Of a DNA stretch of 64,000 nucleotides, positions 46,568 to 56,180 are shown one piece after another. The number at the start of each line of letters is the position of its first letter. Position 1 is the first letter of the stretch. Origin of the DNA: Sulfitobacter sp. SK012 (lineage in GTDB: Bacteria > Pseudomonadota > Alphaproteobacteria > Rhodobacterales > Rhodobacteraceae). Both the position numbers and the translations under genes were made by a program. The stretch lies in assembly GCF_003352085.1 (NCBI RefSeq), contig NZ_CP025804.1, positions 3,782,001 through 3,846,000 on the forward strand, written 5' to 3'. The notes under the pieces are model-generated. The model ran no database searches, was not told the origin of the DNA, and saw nothing but the letters and a program-made list of their open reading frames with translations.

Positions 46568-47461
46568 TCAGTACAGGCAGCATTTCTTGAACTTCTTGCC
46601 GCTGCCGCAGGGACAGGGGTCGTTACGGCCGACTGGGACTGTCGGGTGTTTAAAGGCTTCAGTCCAGGGGGCCACGCGCAAATCATTGCTGACCTTACGG
46701 ATATTCTGCTGCGTGAGGAACGCATCTGAATAGCAGTGCCATTTCGACAGATCTTCGATGGCATCGGTGATCAGGGAATTCTGGTAACGGCGGTTTACGG
46801 GTGAGCCATTTGCATCGAGCGTGGCCCCCAAATCCTCAAGGAAATGCCCGAAATCGTAGTAGTTCTTCGGAATCAGGCCCGTGTCGAAAACAACGCGCAC
46901 AGTCTCTGACATGTCTTCAAGTCCGAGGTCGGCAACGGCGTCCATCCAGCCGGTGAGAACGTCGCTCGAAGCCTTGGGGCATCGCTGGCGGAAGGTCCGA
47001 AAGTAATCCTCTATCACCGGGCGTTGGGTGAGGTGCAGTTGCGCAATCAGGACGAGGGCGCTCATCAGGGCCGTGCGCGCGAATTCATCGGCCTTCTTGT
47101 TCTCGATGACGTCGAACAAGGGTTGCAAGTCACCGTCGAATGTTCCGGCGATGACGCGAAAGCTCGTTTCGGTCACGGCGTCTCCGAGGAGATGGTCGAT
47201 GACGCTGGTCGGGCGAGCGAGCATCTGAACTAATGGGCGATAAGCGCGTGGATCTTGCCATTCGCCAAGCATGTGGAAGATAGGAATAAGGGCCATCAAG
47301 TCAGAGTCTTTCATCTCCGGGATGGACTGACGTGCAAGATGGCTGACCAGATCGACAAAGATTGGCACCATTTCTTCGCGCCTAGCGCGCGCTTCGGCCA
47401 TAGCGGCTTTCGGGAAAATGTCGTCGCGCGCGAGATTGCGCATGATTTCTTCGGGAGTCAT
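46568..47461 (-). CDS. DUF1186 / SEC-C metal-binding protein
   Basis: 297 residues. An alpha-helical repeat part (DUF1186-like, for example LMALIPIFHMLGEWQDPRAYRPLVQMLARP) fills the first 230 residues. The C-terminus is the SEC-C zinc site GRNDPCPCGSGKKFKKCC, as in SecA. The role is not known; SEC-C is often a zinc-binding contact. Stands alone. Confidence 0.85.
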   Translation of the reverse strand: MTPEEIMRNLARDDIFPKAAMAEARARREEMVPIFVDLVSHLARQSIPEMKDSDLMALIPIFHMLGEWQDPRAYRPLVQMLARPTSVIDHLLGDAVTETSFRVIAGTFDGDLQPLFDVIENKKADEFARTALMSALVLIAQLHLTQRPVIEDYFRTFRQRCPKASSDVLTGWMDAVADLGLEDMSETVRVVFDTGLIPKNYYDFGHFLEDLGATLDANGSPVNRRYQNSLITDAIEDLSKWHCYSDAFLTQQNIRKVSNDLRVAPWTEAFKHPTVPVGRNDPCPCGSGKKFKKCCLY

Positions 47462-47525
47462 GGCTTTTCCTTCAGTCGGCCGACGTTGGCTTAATGAAAC
47501 ATATTCGCACGGCAGGTCAATTCAG

Positions 47526-47735
47526 ATGTCAACGCTCCCCGACCTTCTGGCCCACGGTTATGTTCTTCTGTTCGATCATGACGTGTCGAACGTCGAATGG
47601 CCGCCATCGAAACTCGATCCCAACCTTCTTCGCAAGTTCGGGCAGGCGCATTACTGTGAGGTAGCTATACGTACTTCCAATAGAAAACCAAAAATCAATC
47701 TTTGCCATTCCATGCCCTTTTCTTTTGTCATTTAG
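47526..47735 (+). CDS. Hypothetical small protein or fragment
   Basis: 69 residues (STLPDLLAHGYVLLFDHDVSNVEW). The first 45 residues look protein-like, while the end (SNRKPKINLCHSMPF) looks like read-through of unrelated DNA, so it may be the start of a truncated gene. No family and no clear binding site. Confidence 0.3.
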   Translation: MSTLPDLLAHGYVLLFDHDVSNVEWPPSKLDPNLLRKFGQAHYCEVAIRTSNRKPKINLCHSMPFSFVI

Positions 47736-47744
47736 GAAGCGGCC

Positions 47745-48158
47745 TCAAGGTACGTATCGCTCTGGCGCAGGATCCTGTAACTCTTCGAGATAGTTCACTA
47801 TCTCGACAAGCTTACTCGGCACCAAAACTTCCACACCGTTTCCAGTGTCAAATTCTACCATGTCATTGTCCAAGAAATTTTCGAAGACTGGCATATCTTC
47901 TCGCGGGAGCGTGTTGCGGGAGTAACCATCGATGATCGACATAATTTCGAGCATGGGCCAAACCCCGTCACGGCGCTCGGCGATTTTTGTCAGATCTGGT
48001 GGCGGCGTACCCAATTCTCCAGCCTTGGGACCGTCGCCACGTCCCACTGTGCCGTGGCACAAAACACAATTCTCGGCGAACAGATCTTTCCCAGTGCTTT
48101 CAGCTCCTAGCGACGAGCCCAAAACAAGCAACGGGAAAAAAAGTACAAATCGGTTCAT
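47745..48158 (-). CDS. Cytochrome c family protein
   Basis: 137 residues. Signal peptide (residues 1-19, ending LGAES), heme site CVLCH near residue 31-35, and a candidate distal Met in REDMPVFENFL. A class I monoheme cytochrome in the periplasm. The similarity of NCVLCHGTVGRGDGPKAGEL to the heme region of the cytochrome at 38591 suggests they are related. The partner oxidase or dehydrogenase is not in the window. Confidence 0.87.
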   Translation of the reverse strand: MNRFVLFFPLLVLGSSLGAESTGKDLFAENCVLCHGTVGRGDGPKAGELGTPPPDLTKIAERRDGVWPMLEIMSIIDGYSRNTLPREDMPVFENFLDNDMVEFDTGNGVEVLVPSKLVEIVNYLEELQDPAPERYVP

Positions 48159-48279
48159 CGGTGACCTTTTTCATTAAAGTATTTAAAGAGCTACCTTGCC
48201 TGATCATGAAGGGACCTAATCAAATGCTTAGATTGATGGCGTTCTCTGACGTGAGACCAGATTAGTATAAACTATTTGA

Positions 48280-48534
48280 TTAGGTTCGCTTCACTAAACC
48301 GATCAGAAAAAGCAGTATCACTGCGCCGATTGTAGCGTGCAAAATTGAAGCGACGATTCCGCCGCCAACCGAAAATCCAAGAGCGGGGAAAATGAGGCCA
48401 GCTAGGAAAGCGCCAACGATCCCAACGATTATGTTCCCTAGAAGCCCGAAGCCACGGCCTTCCATAATTTTCCCTGATAACCAGCCAGCAAGAGCACCTA
48501 TGACAAGCATCGCAAAAATGCTTCCAAACACCAT
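48280..48534 (-). CDS. GlsB/YeaQ/YmgE family small membrane protein
   Basis: 84 residues, almost all hydrophobic. Family motif GALAGWLSGKIMEGRGFGLLGNIIVGIVGAFLAGLIF, with three membrane segments and Gly-rich helices. These are stress-linked small membrane proteins once called transglycosylase-associated; function unclear. GGAGG lies 8 bases before the ATG. Confidence 0.92.
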   Translation of the reverse strand: MVFGSIFAMLVIGALAGWLSGKIMEGRGFGLLGNIIVGIVGAFLAGLIFPALGFSVGGGIVASILHATIGAVILLFLIGLVKRT

Positions 48535-48729
48535 GATTTTGCCTCCGGGTTGTCATGCTTGGAGAAACTTTGGATGCTAACCGCGCTTGATTCAAGTCCT
48601 GTGAGTGCCTTGCACCACAATCTGTTGTGCGTACAGAGTAGTCGTTTTCGGCTCAACTTTGTTGGGAGAATTGCTCTTGGGGCTATATGATAAAGGGCAG
48701 ATCATTGCTCATTTTTCAGGGAGACTAAC

Positions 48730-49158
48730 ATGAAGTGCTTATTTTCAACTGTGACCGCAGGAATTCTGCTTGCCGGAGCAGCCGTTGCAGACGGTCACCG
48801 CAGCCCAGCACCAGCAGACGCACGGGCATACATTATATCACCTACCGAGGGTTCGACGGTCTCAAACCCTGTAACCATCATTTTCGGACTTGAAGGCATG
48901 GGCGTTGCGCCAGCAGGCACAGAAATGGACAACACCGGCCATCACCACCTGTTGATCAATACTGACCCGAGCTCTTTGGATCTTGATTCTGGGCTGCCCG
49001 CAACGGACCAAATTGTCCATTTCGGTGGCGGTCAGACACAAATAACTCAAAAGCTGCCTGCGGGCACACATACGCTACAGCTGCTTCTTGGCGATTGGAG
49101 CCACGTGCCGCACAATCCGCCTGTCATGAGTGAGGTCATTACAGTCACGGTAAACTAG
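48730..49158 (+). CDS. DUF4399 domain protein, exported
   Basis: 142 residues. Signal peptide (KCLFSTVTAGILLAGAAVA) then the DUF4399 domain: ISPTEGSTVSNPVTIIFGLEGMGVAPAG, a His cluster NTGHHHLLIN that could bind metal, and LPAGTHTLQLLLGDWSHVPH. Periplasmic. GGGAG lies 8-12 bases upstream. Followed by a terminator-like inverted repeat. Confidence 0.87.
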   Translation: MKCLFSTVTAGILLAGAAVADGHRSPAPADARAYIISPTEGSTVSNPVTIIFGLEGMGVAPAGTEMDNTGHHHLLINTDPSSLDLDSGLPATDQIVHFGGGQTQITQKLPAGTHTLQLLLGDWSHVPHNPPVMSEVITVTVN

Positions 49159-49164
49159 ACCGAG

Positions 49165-49220
49165 ACACCAGAGCACTTTGTACGTGAGCATAAATGCTGT
49201 GGGAGTTGCTCTGGTGTTTT
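49165..49220 (+). terminator. Probable terminator after the DUF4399 gene
   Basis: Inverted repeat ACACCAGAGCA (49165-49175) / TGCTCTGGTGT (49207-49217), an 11-bp perfect stem, followed by TTT. The intervening loop is 31 bases and may itself fold. Confidence 0.6.
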
Positions 49221-49337
49221 GGACCACGGCTACTGCACGAAGCCAAGCTCGCTGACTTAGCAGCGGTTTAACCGTTAAGGCTTCAAATTTCTCTGGGTGT
49301 TTCAGTTGGGATTTCTCCACTACCCAGTGGCGGCCCC

Positions 49338-50090
49338 TTATGTACGCAGCGCAGGCAATCCAACTCCCGTGCTTTCAAAGCCCCCGTCTGACGCGATGAT
49401 TTGACCGGTGACATAGCTGGCTCTATCGGAGCATAGAAAAGTTATCACCTCTGCGATCTCGCGCTCAGATCCATAACGATTCAGCGGGATCGCATCGTGA
49501 TAGCTGGCGATGATTTCCGGCGAGTGAACGGCCATAGCCAGCTTGGTGCGTACCGGGCCGGGGCAAACGCAATTGGCCCGGATTCCATATTCGCCCAATT
49601 CAGCAGCTTGTTGTTTGGTTAGGTGGATCACCGCAGCTTTGGAGGTCCCATACGCAACCCTCAAGGTAGAAGCTCGTAATCCAGAGATTGAAGCGATGTT
49701 CACAAGCGCGCCGCGCGTTTCCTTAAGGGCCGAAAGGCAGGCTTGTGATACTAAAAACGTCCCGTCCAGATTGGTCGCCATAACTTCTTTCCAACGCGCG
49801 AAATCGGTGGTCTCGATTGGGCCAAAATCGGCGACACCGGCGTTGTTCACCACTGCGTCGATGCGACCAAATGCGCTAACAATGCTGCTCACCATCTCGT
49901 CAACTTGCTCTGGGATCGAAATGTCATACAAGAATGGGCTGGCTTGGTTCAGGCCATCAGCGGCCTCGACAAGCGCTTCGCCATCGCGGTCCACCATCGC
50001 AACACGCCAGCCTTGTTCGATGAACAATCGTGTTGTCGCAAGGCCGATCCCGCGGGCCGCACCTGTAACCAAAGCTACTTTTTCCAACAT
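49338..50090 (-). CDS. Short-chain dehydrogenase/reductase (SDR)
   Basis: 250 residues from the ATG at 50090 (AAGGAA upstream). Classical SDR: cofactor motif VALVTGAARGIGLATTR near residue 5, NNAG (VVNNAGVADFG) near 80, the catalytic Ser in NIASISGLRAS, and Tyr/Lys in VAYGTSKAAVIHL. The C-terminal YVTGQIIASDGGF is typical. NAD(P)-dependent; substrate unknown. A 72-base piece of this gene is duplicated near 36920. It is convergent with the DUF4399 gene to the left and reads away from the LysR gene. Confidence 0.92.
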   Translation of the reverse strand: MLEKVALVTGAARGIGLATTRLFIEQGWRVAMVDRDGEALVEAADGLNQASPFLYDISIPEQVDEMVSSIVSAFGRIDAVVNNAGVADFGPIETTDFARWKEVMATNLDGTFLVSQACLSALKETRGALVNIASISGLRASTLRVAYGTSKAAVIHLTKQQAAELGEYGIRANCVCPGPVRTKLAMAVHSPEIIASYHDAIPLNRYGSEREIAEVITFLCSDRASYVTGQIIASDGGFESTGVGLPALRT

Positions 50091-50442
50091 TCTAAACGTT
50101 CCTTTGGTTACTGAATTTCGGGTTAGGCCAGCCGCCTCACCAGGGCAAGGTTTAACAGAAATCCCGATCCAAAAGGCACACGAACACTGTTCCATTAACC
50201 ATTTTCTGCGCCCACACTAATTATGCATAAATGCTCTGGCGCGCTCACCAACGTGGCCGCATCGGCAGCACGTCAACAGGGAGACATTGTATACACAGAT
50301 GTGAAACGCGCGACTTGGCCCGTGCCACCTCGACGCAACATTTCTGAGACGCGATGTCTACCAGCTTCTTCTGCGGCCCAGCCGTCCTAAAGTCGCGATG
50401 ACCATTTATCAGGACGGATCATCTTCAGTTGGATTCCTAAAC
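50091..50442. other. Intergenic region with a gene fragment
   Basis: About 350 bases. Apart from the 80-base fragment at 50213-50292, no gene is seen. The SDR promoter should lie at its left end, and the end of the lysR transcript at its right. Confidence 0.5.
50213..50292 (-). pseudogene. Fragment of the cysteine-rich gene at 58399-59127
   Basis: 80 bases that align with 58449-58528 with roughly 11 differences. On the minus strand it encodes LLTCCRCGHVGERARAF, the zinc-finger-like C-terminal part of the intact gene, then a stop. It is a relic of a second copy of that gene. Confidence 0.75.
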
Positions 50443-51369
50443 TCACTTTTGGGCATTTGCAGCGACTCTTTTTGAGTGGGGATCAGCCGGTGTGTGGAGC
50501 CTAAGATGACGGATAAATGCGCGAGCGATGCGGGGTAAAGGGCGTATGTCGGACATGACGAAGTAGCTGCGATATTCTATCGGCGATACAAACCGGCGAA
50601 AGGCGAGATCACTTGAGCGATAATGGTAGACTGGAAAGGGGTTAACCACGGCAAGGCCCAACCCTTCTTTGGCCAGATCCACAGCGGCGAACGAGGTTGA
50701 TACCTCGGCCATGATCCGCGGCTTGCTGCGCGCTTGGTTGAAGATTTTATCGAGCTGAGTGCGGCGGGCATGGCGACTTGCAATGGCAACAATGGGCTGG
50801 TTGTCCAGATCAACCGGATGCACATCTGTCTGCGCAGCAAGCGGATGATCAGCTGTCATCACACAGACAGCTGATGAGACACGGAAAGCCTGCATTCTGA
50901 CTCCGACCCGCTGGAGTTCGACTCCGGTTAAGCCAAGATCAAAACGGTCTTCGAGAATCGCGCGGATCACCTCGTCGGATGTGTTGACTTCGAGGCTCAC
51001 AAAGAAATGCGGGTTGATGGCAAGAAAGCTGGCGATGTGGCTGACAAGAAAACGATGGGCATAGGTTGGCGGTGCGATCAGGCGCAGTGTTTCCTGAACC
51101 GGCTGTTTAGGGCCGTCGATCCTGTCCAGGGCTTCAAACAACGGGTCAAGGCGGTGGTTCAATCGCACTGCCTCTTCGGTTGGGCGCAATCGACCGGCTT
51201 CTCGCTCAAAAAGCGTCAGGCCAGTGCGCGCCTCAAGGTTCCCGATTGAGCGACTGACCGCGGATTGCGACAGGCCCAGTTGTTCAGCAGCAGCTGTCGC
51301 TGTGCCCCCCTGCATCAGGGCGCGAAGAGCCTGATATTCGGGCAGGCTGTGCCAGGATTTCCGGGACAT
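50443..51369 (-). CDS. LysR family transcriptional regulator
   Basis: 308 residues from the ATG at 51369. N-terminal winged helix: LPEYQALRALMQGGTATAAAEQLGLSQSAVSRSIGNLEARTGLTLFER, the LysR signature, at about residues 8-56. The C-terminal part is the periplasmic-binding-fold inducer domain. It is divergent from the dipeptidase/ABC operon, with 112 bases between them, and is the likely regulator of it in response to a peptide or derived metabolite. Confidence 0.93.
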   Translation of the reverse strand: MSRKSWHSLPEYQALRALMQGGTATAAAEQLGLSQSAVSRSIGNLEARTGLTLFEREAGRLRPTEEAVRLNHRLDPLFEALDRIDGPKQPVQETLRLIAPPTYAHRFLVSHIASFLAINPHFFVSLEVNTSDEVIRAILEDRFDLGLTGVELQRVGVRMQAFRVSSAVCVMTADHPLAAQTDVHPVDLDNQPIVAIASRHARRTQLDKIFNQARSKPRIMAEVSTSFAAVDLAKEGLGLAVVNPFPVYHYRSSDLAFRRFVSPIEYRSYFVMSDIRPLPRIARAFIRHLRLHTPADPHSKRVAANAQK

Positions 51370-51481
51370 TTTGGGTTCCTTGCAAAAACTGCATAGGAAT
51401 ATGAGCATAACTCATGGTATCTCGACTCGTCCATGACAAAACATTCGTTAGCTTAGCGTTAAGAAATTCTCGGGGATTGAT

Positions 51482-52543
51482 TTGAACGCTGCCACCGCGC
51501 CAGTCATTTTTGATGGTCACAATGATGTCCTGCTGCACCTTTACCGTGCGGGCGGGCTTTCTGCCACTGACAGTTTTCTGACTGGGCGGGATGGCGCGCT
51601 TGATTTGATCAAGGCAAAGGCTGGAGGTTTTGGCGGCGGTTTCTTTGCCATTTATATTCCTTCGCCGATGGATAAAGCCTTCAAGATGGCAGAGATGGCC
51701 AAGCCCACCTACGATCTTCCTTTACCGGATGCCATCGATTGGGAAGATGCTTTGCCCGTTGCAATGGCCATCGCGGCGATACTTTTCGATCTGGAAAACA
51801 AAGGCGCGCTGAAGGTGTGCCGCAGCGTTGCCGATATACGTGCGGCTCTTGTTGCAGGCCAGATGGCTGCGATTTTTCATATCGAAGGGGCTGAGGCAAT
51901 TGATCCCGATTTGCACACGTTGGAAGTGCTGTATCAGGCGGGTTTGCGTTCCATTGGCCCCGTTTGGAGCCGTCCGACAATCTTTGGCAATGGTGTGCCG
52001 TTTCGCTATCCCAGCGACCCCAATATTGGTTCAGGTTTGACGGATCACGGTTTGCGATTGGTGAAACGCTGTGACGAATTGGGCGTGATGGTCGACCTTT
52101 CGCACCTGAACACCGCCGGATTCTGGGACGTTGCGCGCCATTCCACCAAACCGCTAGTGGCGACCCATTCCAACGCGCACGCCATTTGTCCACATTCGCG
52201 GAACCTTACCGATGATCAGTTGGCCGCGATCAAGGATAGCGACGGCATGGTCGGGCTGAATTTCGCGGTGGCATTCTTACGCGACGATGGGCGCATGATT
52301 GAAGATGTGCCACTGGAACAGATGCTGCGACATCTGGATCATCTAATCGAACATCTAGGCGAAGATCGGGTTGGTCTTGGCTCTGACTATGACGGAGCGA
52401 TTGTGCCGCAGGATGTGACAACGGTTGCTGAACTGCCCAACTTGAGACAGGCCATGACCCAGCATGGATATGACGATACGTTGTTGACCAAGCTGTGTCA
52501 TGGAAACTGGTTGCGTGTGCTGGAGAAAACCTGGGGGTCTTAA
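51482..52543 (+). CDS. Membrane dipeptidase family (peptidase M19) protein
   Basis: 353 residues. The zinc ligands of renal dipeptidase-like enzymes are visible: the HxD motif in FDGHNDVLLHLY near residue 12, Glu in HIEGAEAIDPD near 130, His in DLSHLNTAGF and LVATHSNAHAICPH, and Asp in GLGSDYDGA. It hydrolyses dipeptides. No signal peptide, so it acts in the cytoplasm on peptides brought in by the transporter. The start is a TTG at 51482 with GGGG upstream. First gene of the peptide operon. Confidence 0.88.
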   Translation: MNAATAPVIFDGHNDVLLHLYRAGGLSATDSFLTGRDGALDLIKAKAGGFGGGFFAIYIPSPMDKAFKMAEMAKPTYDLPLPDAIDWEDALPVAMAIAAILFDLENKGALKVCRSVADIRAALVAGQMAAIFHIEGAEAIDPDLHTLEVLYQAGLRSIGPVWSRPTIFGNGVPFRYPSDPNIGSGLTDHGLRLVKRCDELGVMVDLSHLNTAGFWDVARHSTKPLVATHSNAHAICPHSRNLTDDQLAAIKDSDGMVGLNFAVAFLRDDGRMIEDVPLEQMLRHLDHLIEHLGEDRVGLGSDYDGAIVPQDVTTVAELPNLRQAMTQHGYDDTLLTKLCHGNWLRVLEKTWGS

Positions 52544-52597
52544 CCCCATCAAGCACCCGCAACTTTATTGAAAACCAAATAGGAGAGGTCTAGAATT

Positions 52598-54193
52598 ATG
52601 AATGCTTTTAACCGTTTACTATCCAGCGCGGCCCTTGGCCTGGCAGTTGGACTGACGTCCTTTGCTGCCGTGGCAGAAACGCCGGCAAACATGCTGGTGA
52701 TTGCCAACCGGATTGACGACATCACCACAATTGATCCTGCACAAAGCTTTGAATTTGCCGGGTCTGACGTGAGCCGCAACATCTATAGTAAGCTGGTCAA
52801 TTTTGACCCGCTGAACCTCGATGCGGGCTATCAGCCGGATCTGGCTGAAAGCTGGACCGTCAGCGAGGATGGCCGCACCATCACCTTTACGATGCGTGAA
52901 GGGGTCAAGTTTCATTCAGGCAATCCCGTGCGTGCCGAAGACGTAGAGTTTTCGCTGCGTCGTGTGGTGACGTTGAACAAAACGCCATCGTTCATTCTGA
53001 CACAATTCGGTTTCACCGCAGAGAATGTTGGTGAAACAATCGTGGCCGACGGCAATACGATCAGCATCACAACGGACAAGCGCTATGCGACGTCTTTCGT
53101 GCTGAACTGTCTGACAGCCACAATCGGTGGTATCGTCGACAAAGAGGTGGTGATGGCCAATGAAGTTGATGGCGATCTGGGCAATAACTGGCTTGCCACC
53201 AATTCCGCCGGGTCCGGTCCATACATTCTGCAAGGCTGGAAGCCCAACGAAAGCGTCACGCTTGTCAGTAACCCTGGCTACTTCGGCGGTGCGCCTGCCA
53301 TGGAACGCGTAATCGTGCGTCACGTGCAGGAAAGTGCGACCCAGCGTCTTATGCTGGAACGCGGCGACATTGACGTTGCCCGCAACCTGAATCCCGAAGA
53401 TATCGCTGGTGCGCGCGAAGCTGACGGCGTGGCAATTGATGATGAGTTGCGCGGACGTTTGATGTATATCTCGGTCAACCAAAAGCACCCAGAGCTGGCC
53501 AAGCCCGAAGTGCGTCAGGCGATCAAGTATCTGGTCGATTATGAAGGGATGCAGAACAGCTTTCTCAACGGTCAGTACACGATCCATCAGAACTTCCTGC
53601 CGCGCACCTATCTGGGTGCCGTCGACGAAAACCCGTTCAGCCTGAATGTAGAAAAGGCCAAGGAATTGCTGGCATCCGTCGGTGTTGGCCCGTTCGAAAT
53701 TGAAGTTGGTGTACGCGAAGCGCAAGAGCGGATCGAGATTGCACAATCGCTGCAAAATACCTTTGCCCAGGCAGGTATCACTCTGAACATTACAGTTGGA
53801 ACGGCCAAGGCCATTCTGGGCCGTTACCGTGCGCGGGAACTGGATATGTATATGGGCGCGTGGGGACCAGATTATCCCGACCCACACACAAACGCTGGTA
53901 CATTCGCATATAACCCTGACAATTCGGACGAAGCAGGCGCAACGGGCCTGTTGGCCTATCGGAATGCCTGGGACACCGGTGGGTTGACCGAAAAAGTTGC
54001 TGCGGCTGTTGTCGAGAGCGACCGCGACACACGTGCAAAGATGTATGCTGACATTCAGTCCGAGTTTCGCGACATCGCACCATTTGCGATCCTGTTTCAA
54101 AAGATTGAGCAAACAGGCCGTAACGAAGCGGTGCAAAACCTCAACCTAGGCGGGGCTATCACGGCTGTATCATACTGGCCGGTAACCAAGTAA
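52598..54193 (+). CDS. Peptide ABC transporter substrate-binding protein (DppA/OppA type)
   Basis: 531 residues. A signal peptide covers residues 1-27 (ALGLAVGLTSFAAVAE). The family SBP_bac_5 (DppA/OppA) is visible: TIDPAQSFEFAGSDVSRNIYSKLVNFDPL near residue 40, LAESWTVSEDGRTITFTMREGVKFHSG near 88, and the C-terminal part ending in ITAVSYWPV. It binds peptides in the periplasm and hands them to the permease. It is preceded by GGAGAGG, 7 bases before the ATG. Confidence 0.92.
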   Translation: MNAFNRLLSSAALGLAVGLTSFAAVAETPANMLVIANRIDDITTIDPAQSFEFAGSDVSRNIYSKLVNFDPLNLDAGYQPDLAESWTVSEDGRTITFTMREGVKFHSGNPVRAEDVEFSLRRVVTLNKTPSFILTQFGFTAENVGETIVADGNTISITTDKRYATSFVLNCLTATIGGIVDKEVVMANEVDGDLGNNWLATNSAGSGPYILQGWKPNESVTLVSNPGYFGGAPAMERVIVRHVQESATQRLMLERGDIDVARNLNPEDIAGAREADGVAIDDELRGRLMYISVNQKHPELAKPEVRQAIKYLVDYEGMQNSFLNGQYTIHQNFLPRTYLGAVDENPFSLNVEKAKELLASVGVGPFEIEVGVREAQERIEIAQSLQNTFAQAGITLNITVGTAKAILGRYRARELDMYMGAWGPDYPDPHTNAGTFAYNPDNSDEAGATGLLAYRNAWDTGGLTEKVAAAVVESDRDTRAKMYADIQSEFRDIAPFAILFQKIEQTGRNEAVQNLNLGGAITAVSYWPVTK

Positions 54194-55252
54194 GTGGCTT
54201 TGACTGAACACAAAAACGGGGGGCGCCATAAGGCGCCTCTTGAACTTTGGATCAGGGCGACGTTCCTGACGCTTGGCTCAATCATCGTGACGATGTTGGG
54301 TCTCATCTTCGTCACATTCATCATTGGACGGGTCATGCCGATTGACCCGGTGCTGGCCATTGTCGGTGAGCAGGCGTCAAAATCCACCTATGACGCCGCT
54401 TATGAACAACTGGGGTTGGACCGGCCCATCATCGTTCAATTTGGCCTTTATGTCTGGGATGTCATTCACGGCGATTTTGGGAAGTCGCTTTTGACGGCAC
54501 GTCCTGTGGCAGATGATATCAAGCGGGTTTTTCCGGCGACGTTGGAATTAGCCACGATTGGCGTCTTCGCCGGGATTGTGCTGGGCGTGCCACTGGGCGT
54601 TATTGCCGCTGTCAAACGCGGCTCTTGGATCGACCAAGTGGCTCGGGTCATTGCGCTGGTTGGCTATTCAATGCCCATCTTCTGGCTGGGTTTGATGGGT
54701 CTCTTGGTGTTCTACGGTATTCTGGGGTGGGTCGGTGGGCCCGGCCGGGTCGGCATATTTTATGTCGATATTGTCCCGTCTGTGACGGGCATGATCCTAG
54801 TAGACAGTATTCTTGATCGGAACTGGGTAGTCTTCAAAGACGCGCTAAGCCATATTGTGCTGCCTGCGTCCTTGCTCGGCTATTATTCACTGGCCTACAT
54901 CAGCCGCATGACACGCTCGTTCATGTTGGAACAACTCAGCGCAGAATACATCACAACCGCGCGGGTCAAAGGCATGTCAGAAAACGCTGTCATCTGGCGA
55001 CATGCGTTCAAGAATATCCGGGTGCAACTGATCACCGTAATCGCGCTGAGCTATGCGAACTTGCTCGAAGGGTCAGTTCTGACAGAGATCATATTCAGTT
55101 GGCCTGGTATCGGCAGCTACATCACCACAGCTCTTTTGTCGGCAGACATGAGTGCGGTTATGGGGGGCACGGTTGTGGTTGGCTTGATCTTTATCTTGCT
55201 GAATATTTTCTCAGACCTACTCTACAAGGTGTTTGATCCCCGTGCAAAATAG
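54194..55252 (+). CDS. Peptide ABC transporter permease (DppB type)
   Basis: 352 residues, starting at a GTG directly after the binding-protein stop. BPD_transp_1 permease: six membrane segments, ending in the conserved EAA-like region SAEYITTARVKGMSENAVIWRHAFKNI and LLEGSVLTEIIFSWPGIGSYI. Heterodimer partner of the next gene. Confidence 0.93.
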   Translation: MALTEHKNGGRHKAPLELWIRATFLTLGSIIVTMLGLIFVTFIIGRVMPIDPVLAIVGEQASKSTYDAAYEQLGLDRPIIVQFGLYVWDVIHGDFGKSLLTARPVADDIKRVFPATLELATIGVFAGIVLGVPLGVIAAVKRGSWIDQVARVIALVGYSMPIFWLGLMGLLVFYGILGWVGGPGRVGIFYVDIVPSVTGMILVDSILDRNWVVFKDALSHIVLPASLLGYYSLAYISRMTRSFMLEQLSAEYITTARVKGMSENAVIWRHAFKNIRVQLITVIALSYANLLEGSVLTEIIFSWPGIGSYITTALLSADMSAVMGGTVVVGLIFILLNIFSDLLYKVFDPRAK

Positions 55253-56180
55253 AGTGGCAAAATCGATGGCCCAAGCCCAGACATGGCGCGCATGGTTGCT
55301 GACCGACACGCCGACGTCCCGCAGACATGCAAAGCTTTCGGCGTTCTACCAAGGATGGTTATCGTTTCGCGGCAATACGATGGCAATGGTCGGACTTTGG
55401 ATATTGATCTTGCTGGGGCTGATCGCCTTTGCGGCCCCTTTACTGGCCCCGCATGATCCGTTTGCACAAGAACTTGGCAATCGCCTGCAACCCTTGTGGT
55501 CAGAGGGCCATGTTCTGGGCACGGATAGTTTGGGCCGCGATATCCTAAGTCGGTTGATCTACGGCTCACGGATCACGTTGTACATTGTCGGGCTCGTGGC
55601 GCTGATCGCGCCGATCACCGGGCTGCTGGTTGGAACGGTTGCGGGCTATGTTGGCGGCTGGACGGATCAGGTTCTGATGCGGATCACTGATATTTTCCTT
55701 GCCTTCCCGCGCCTTGTACTGGCCTTGGCCTTTGTTGCTGCGTTGGGTGCTGGCATCGAAAACGCGGTACTCGCAATCTCATTGACCGCATGGCCGCCCT
55801 ATGCCCGGATTGCACGGGCTGAGACCCTGACGATCCGATCTTCGGATTTTATCAGCGCCATCCAGTTGCAAGGTGCAGGGGCCCTGCGCATCATTACCAA
55901 ACACATATGGCCCTTGTGCATTTCTTCGCTGATTGTGCGGGTTACATTAGATATGGCGGGCATTATCCTGGCTGCTGCTGGTCTTGGCTTCTTGGGTCTT
56001 GGCGCACAACCGCCCAGCCCGGAGTGGGGCGCGATGATTTCTGAAGGGCGTCGGTTCATTCTTGACTACTGGTGGGTCGCAACGGTTCCCGGCATGGCCA
56101 TTTTCACTGTCTCGCTGGCGTTCAATTTGCTTGGTGATGGGCTGCGGGATGTTCTGGACCCGAAGGATAGTGAAAAATGA
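55242..56180 (+). CDS. Peptide ABC transporter permease (DppC type)
   Basis: 312 residues from the GTG at 55242; other starts at GTG 55254 or ATG 55266 are possible. N-terminal OppC-type segment (WLSFRGNTMAMVGLWILILLGLIAFAAPLLAPHDP) followed by LGTDSLGRDILSRLIYGSR, the DppC signature, and the EAA-like loop SDFISAIQLQGAGALRIITKHI. It overlaps the end of dppB and the start of the next gene. Confidence 0.92.
   Translation: MQNRVAKSMAQAQTWRAWLLTDTPTSRRHAKLSAFYQGWLSFRGNTMAMVGLWILILLGLIAFAAPLLAPHDPFAQELGNRLQPLWSEGHVLGTDSLGRDILSRLIYGSRITLYIVGLVALIAPITGLLVGTVAGYVGGWTDQVLMRITDIFLAFPRLVLALAFVAALGAGIENAVLAISLTAWPPYARIARAETLTIRSSDFISAIQLQGAGALRIITKHIWPLCISSLIVRVTLDMAGIILAAAGLGFLGLGAQPPSPEWGAMISEGRRFILDYWWVATVPGMAIFTVSLAFNLLGDGLRDVLDPKDSEK

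Noticed and set aside
48589-48598. CTTGATTCAAG-like palindrome upstream of the GlsB-type gene as an FNR box
   Set aside because: The half-sites overlap without the four-base spacer of the FNR consensus.
52916-54136. Long open frame (406 codons) on the minus strand opposite the peptide-binding protein
   Set aside because: Antisense shadow of the clear DppA-type gene; the plus-strand protein has a signal peptide and family motifs.
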